A stretch of DNA of 17,325 nucleotides, from NCBI GenBank assembly GCA_964638245.1, contig CAZWZG010000054.1:1-17325 (forward strand). Reading direction: 5' to 3'. The translations under genes and the position numbers were made by a program. Below, piece by piece: positions 14,922 through 17,325 of this stretch (position 1 is the first letter of the stretch; each line of letters opens with the position of its first letter). Source of the DNA: CAZWZG01 sp964638245 (GTDB taxonomy: Bacteria > Pseudomonadota > Alphaproteobacteria > Rhodobacterales > Rhodobacteraceae). Under the pieces are notes generated by a model that saw nothing but the letters and a program-made list of their open reading frames with translations, did no database searches and was not told where the DNA came from.

Positions 14922-14950
14922 TTGCGGTGCGCCCCCGCCCCGCGCTATAG
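14922..14950 (+). promoter_or_regulatory. Promoter of the tRNA-Ser gene
   Basis: TTGCGG (14922-14927) is followed after 17 bases by CTATAG (14945-14950), placing transcription start a few bases before the tRNA at 14961. The -10 is inside the perfect palindrome CGCGCTATAGCGCG (14941-14954). The CGCGCTATAG arrangement is common at stable RNA promoters of alphaproteobacteria. Confidence 0.6.
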
Positions 14951-14960
14951 CGCGGCGCAC

Positions 14961-15050
14961 GGAGAGGTGGCCGAGTGGTCGAAGGCGCACGCCTGGAAAG
15001 TGTGTAGGCGGGAGACCGTCTCCAGGGTTCGAATCCCTGTCTCTCCGCCA
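14961..15050 (+). tRNA. tRNA-Ser (anticodon GGA)
   Basis: The 90-base class II tRNA pairs GGAGAGG at its 5' end with TCTCTCC at 15040-15046 (one G-T), followed by an encoded GCCA. The D-arm region GGCCGAGTGGTCGAAGGC is serine-like. The anticodon stem CACGC/GTGTG encloses CTGGAAA, so the anticodon is GGA, reading UCC and UCU. A long variable arm (GGCGGGAGACCGTCTCC region) and a T-arm CAGGG-TTCGAAT-CCCTG complete it. All arms pair, so it appears functional. Confidence 0.95.
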
Positions 15051-15076
15051 CTTGCCCCCGCGAAAGCGTTCTCCCG

Positions 15077-15098
15077 ATCCGGCTGCGGCCGGATTTTT
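15077..15098 (+). terminator. Rho-independent terminator after tRNA-Ser
   Basis: A seven-base-pair stem ATCCGGC/GCCGGAT with a TGCG loop (15077-15094) runs into TTTTT (15094-15098). It lies 27 bases past the tRNA 3' end, as expected for its terminator. It also marks the end of the plus-strand gene block. Confidence 0.8.
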
Positions 15099-15340
15099 CC
15101 GTTGTTTTCAAGGGTTATGTGGAAGGGGCTGAGCACTGTCCTAGCCGCCAGGAGGGCCGGAAGCGGTCTCTTAGGGCCGATATTCTCCGGACCTCATGAC
15201 TGCGCAAATTTGGTGAATAGGTGGCCAAGTATTTGAACCGAATGCCCTATTCATCTCAGCTACGAATTGCTTTCGAGCCGGGTCGCATTTAGTGATTAGT
15301 ACTCCGAGCATGACTGTCTCGATTATGGGTCCTGTTTGGA
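15099..15340. other. Non-coding spacer between tRNA-Ser terminator and methyltransferase
   Basis: This stretch of about 240 bases is visibly less G+C-rich than the pigment genes. I see no convincing reading frame or ribosome site. It contains one imperfectly placed dyad, GAATAGG (15215-15221) and CCTATTC (15246-15252), separated by 24 bases. I found no second copy of the tRNA 3' end that would mark an attachment site. Confidence 0.5.
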
Positions 15341-17242
15341 TCACTTGCCAAGCGCACCGCCATCCATCGCATTGTCACAGCCGACGTTGTGATCGCCAAC
15401 TGCCCCAACCACCTCAAGCTCGTCTTCCGGTGAGCTTGTACCGAGCAGCGCGGCGCAAAGGCTTTCGAGTTCTTTCTTCTCGCCCGTTGCGGCCAGCGCT
15501 TCGCGCAGCTTGGAACGGCGCCGCGTCAGCGCGCGGTTCGGATCACCGAGATACGCATCGCCAGCGACCGCTGCAGCGGCGATCGCTGCGAGCTGGCGTG
15601 CGAGTACAGCGATGCGCTGATGACCCTCGTTCTCTGGATCGAAGGCCGGCATAAGCCGGTAGGGAAGCGTGTGGATGTGGCGCGGCCCGAAATCCCCTTC
15701 CGGATTGAACGGCAGGATCGCTTCGGTCAGCGCGCTGCTGTTGAGCACGCCGATTCTGAACCACGCTTCGTCCTCATCTGGCACAACCTGCCAGTACAAT
15801 GTCTGATCGATGACCAGATCGTTGGCTTCGGTCAGCGGCAGGCACGCAGCGCAGATATGCTTGCCGCCCGCGCCCGATAGGACGAGACAGCCGGCATCGC
15901 CGAATTGCTGGTTGGTAAGCTTGTTTCGCACATTGATCCGGTATTCGAGCGTGTTTCCGGCACCGACGGTCTGCAGCCGGGTATTGATCGCGTTGAAGCG
16001 CCGCGCGGTATTGGTGAAGCCCATACGCCGGATTTCAGTGGGTTCGTAAATCTGCCACGCGCCGGCAGCATCGCGGTGCGCCGGAATGGCCACGGGCGCG
16101 CGGTCGTCACCGAGCACGAACGGCAACAGATTTTCGGATTGGGCGATTAGGTGGATGAAGCGCGGCGCGACATGGCCGGGGAAGCGCTCTCCGGCGAGCT
16201 CCTTCACCTGCTTGACGGTGAAGCCCCATTGCGTGCCCCGAGTCGGGGTATCAACGCGATACTCGTTGCCGGATTTATTCAGGATTTCTACGCACACCGC
16301 TCCGCGGGGCATGATGTCTGCGCCCTGCTGTGAAACCTCTTCGCTGCCGGCCGGTGCGGCGGGCATGCCGCCTTTTTCCAGCACCCATGCGGTCCGCGCC
16401 GTACCGATCTTGCGGATCGAGAACTCCGCCGCTTCCGGCCCGTCCTGCCGAGCGACAAACCCATGTTGCGGCGGCTTGTTGGCAGCACCGGGCCCTGTTT
16501 CCTTGTGCCCGATCAGTGCGGCACCGGGATACTTGAAGGTGCCGGGCGCAATCTGCCAGACTTCGGAAACGAAAAAAGGAACCGGTCGTGCACTGGTCAG
16601 ATAGGTGCGTTGCCGGAACCGCTCATGATGCGTTCCATTGAAGATCGTGCCGGGAACGAGACAGGCAACCGCCGCCCCCGGCGCCAAATAGCGGTCAACA
16701 GCATGCAGCAGATGGGTCGTGCCGAGCTCAAGATGCAGGAAAGATTGCCCTGCCGGCTTGACGCCATAAAGCGTTGCGCGGCGCGAGAGCACCTCGCGGT
16801 AGGGATTATCGGCAAGCGCGCTCATCGCCAGCCAAGGCGGATTACTCACAAGCCCGTTGAACTGCCCTGCAAGCAGGCCGGGCCTATAGGTGTTACGCAG
16901 AATGAAAGCCCAGATGCCGTTGCGTCCCGCAGCCGCCAGCTCTTTCATGCGATTTGCCAGCGCGAGCACTGCGGCGACCGCCGCCTGCTGGAGCTCCGCG
17001 GGCAGGCTGACGCCGCTCGCCGCTGCTGCCGTATCGAGTGTCGCGGCGGCGTCATCTTCGGTGAGCGCGGGGGCGCTGATATCGTGCGCTTCGTCATAGG
17101 CCCAATCGACGATCCGGTCGAAGAGCTCGCGATAGTCCGGGTGTACGAGATCCGCCGGTAGCTTGATCGTCTCGCCGTCGAGTGTGATGTCGATCGTATC
17201 GCCCTCGCCAAGCATCGGGATCGATGCCGAGACCGGGGTCAC
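15341..17242 (-). pseudogene. Eco57I/TaqI-like N6-adenine DNA methyltransferase, 5'-incomplete, possible frameshift
   Basis: The open frame from GTG 17242 encodes 633 aa. It holds the gamma-type amino-methyltransferase motif IV NPPW (134-137, in FNGLVSNPPWLAM). A LASPGTIF-like segment VACLVPGTIFNG and a long C-terminal region resembling a target-recognition domain (WFRIGVLNSSALTEAI ... IHTLPYRLMPAF, then ARQLAAIAAAA) follow. The S-adenosylmethionine motif I (DPxCGSGxF) that should precede NPPW is absent. Coding-like sequence continues upstream of the GTG (VYHADSLF) until an in-frame TGA at 17284-17282, about 40 bases from the right edge. So this is probably the C-terminal two-thirds of a roughly 1000-residue enzyme whose front lies beyond the window in another frame. 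Whether it is a restriction-modification, BREX-like or orphan enzyme cannot be told. An intact shorter protein is possible but could not bind SAM normally. Confidence 0.6.
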
Positions 17243-17325
17243 GGCAAACAGCGAGTCTGCGTGATAGACGGGTGTCTGACGTCAGCACCAATGGGACAGT
17301 TCAGGGTGATTTGATAAGAGAGGGT

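Noticed and set aside
15463..17161. Plus-strand frames opposite the methyltransferase (for example 16463-17161)
   Set aside because: Antisense readings of a frame with a clear NPPW motif and target-recognition-like region; no motif of their own.
1..17325. CRISPR arrays, insertion sequences or transposase genes
   Set aside because: No regularly spaced repeats, terminal inverted repeats or transposase-like frames were seen.

Overview
This window is most of the carotenoid and middle portion of a photosynthesis gene cluster from a purple alphaproteobacterium. The best fit is Rhodobacteraceae, probably a marine Roseobacter-type aerobic anoxygenic phototroph. The basis is gene content and order (bchIDO, crtA, crtIB-tspO, crtCD, crtEF, bchCX), the spheroidene-type gene set (crtA, crtC, crtD, crtF), high G+C, and paired TGT-N12-ACA (PpsR/CrtJ-type) palindromes at each divergent or internal control region. 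No species can be named from the sequence alone.

Layout. Positions 1-3644 (minus strand) read crtE, crtF, bchC, bchX (cut by the left edge), the start of the superoperon that in relatives continues into bchYZ and puf. Positions 3698-6105 (plus) hold crtD and crtC, which overlap heavily. Positions 6187-9291 (minus) hold crtI, crtB and tspO, converging on crtC over a short hairpin-rich spacer. Positions 9393-13612 (plus) are the tightly coupled operon crtA-bchI-bchD-bchO. From GGPP (CrtE), CrtB and CrtI make the coloured backbone, CrtC/CrtD/CrtF convert it to spheroidene-type pigment and CrtA adds the keto group. BchI/BchD are the motor and integrin-like subunits of Mg-chelatase, and BchC/BchX act at the chlorophyllide-to-bacteriochlorophyllide steps.

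Right of the cluster (13662-14903) lie two same-strand genes outside the classical set: a NavAb/NaChBac-type bacterial voltage-gated sodium channel and a small secreted beta-rich protein. A tRNA-Ser(GGA) gene with its own promoter and a rho-independent terminator follows. Beyond it, to the right edge, the content changes to a gene-poor spacer and a 5'-incomplete, possibly frameshifted Eco57I/TaqI-like DNA adenine methyltransferase on the minus strand. This looks like the edge of an accessory or defence region next to a tRNA gene.

Most of the window is a well-known gene cluster. The points most worth a second look are the crtD/crtC overlap, where crtC has no ordinary start codon; the sodium channel and secreted protein attached to the pigment operon; the arrangement of paired repressor sites over both promoter elements; and the broken methyltransferase next to the tRNA.
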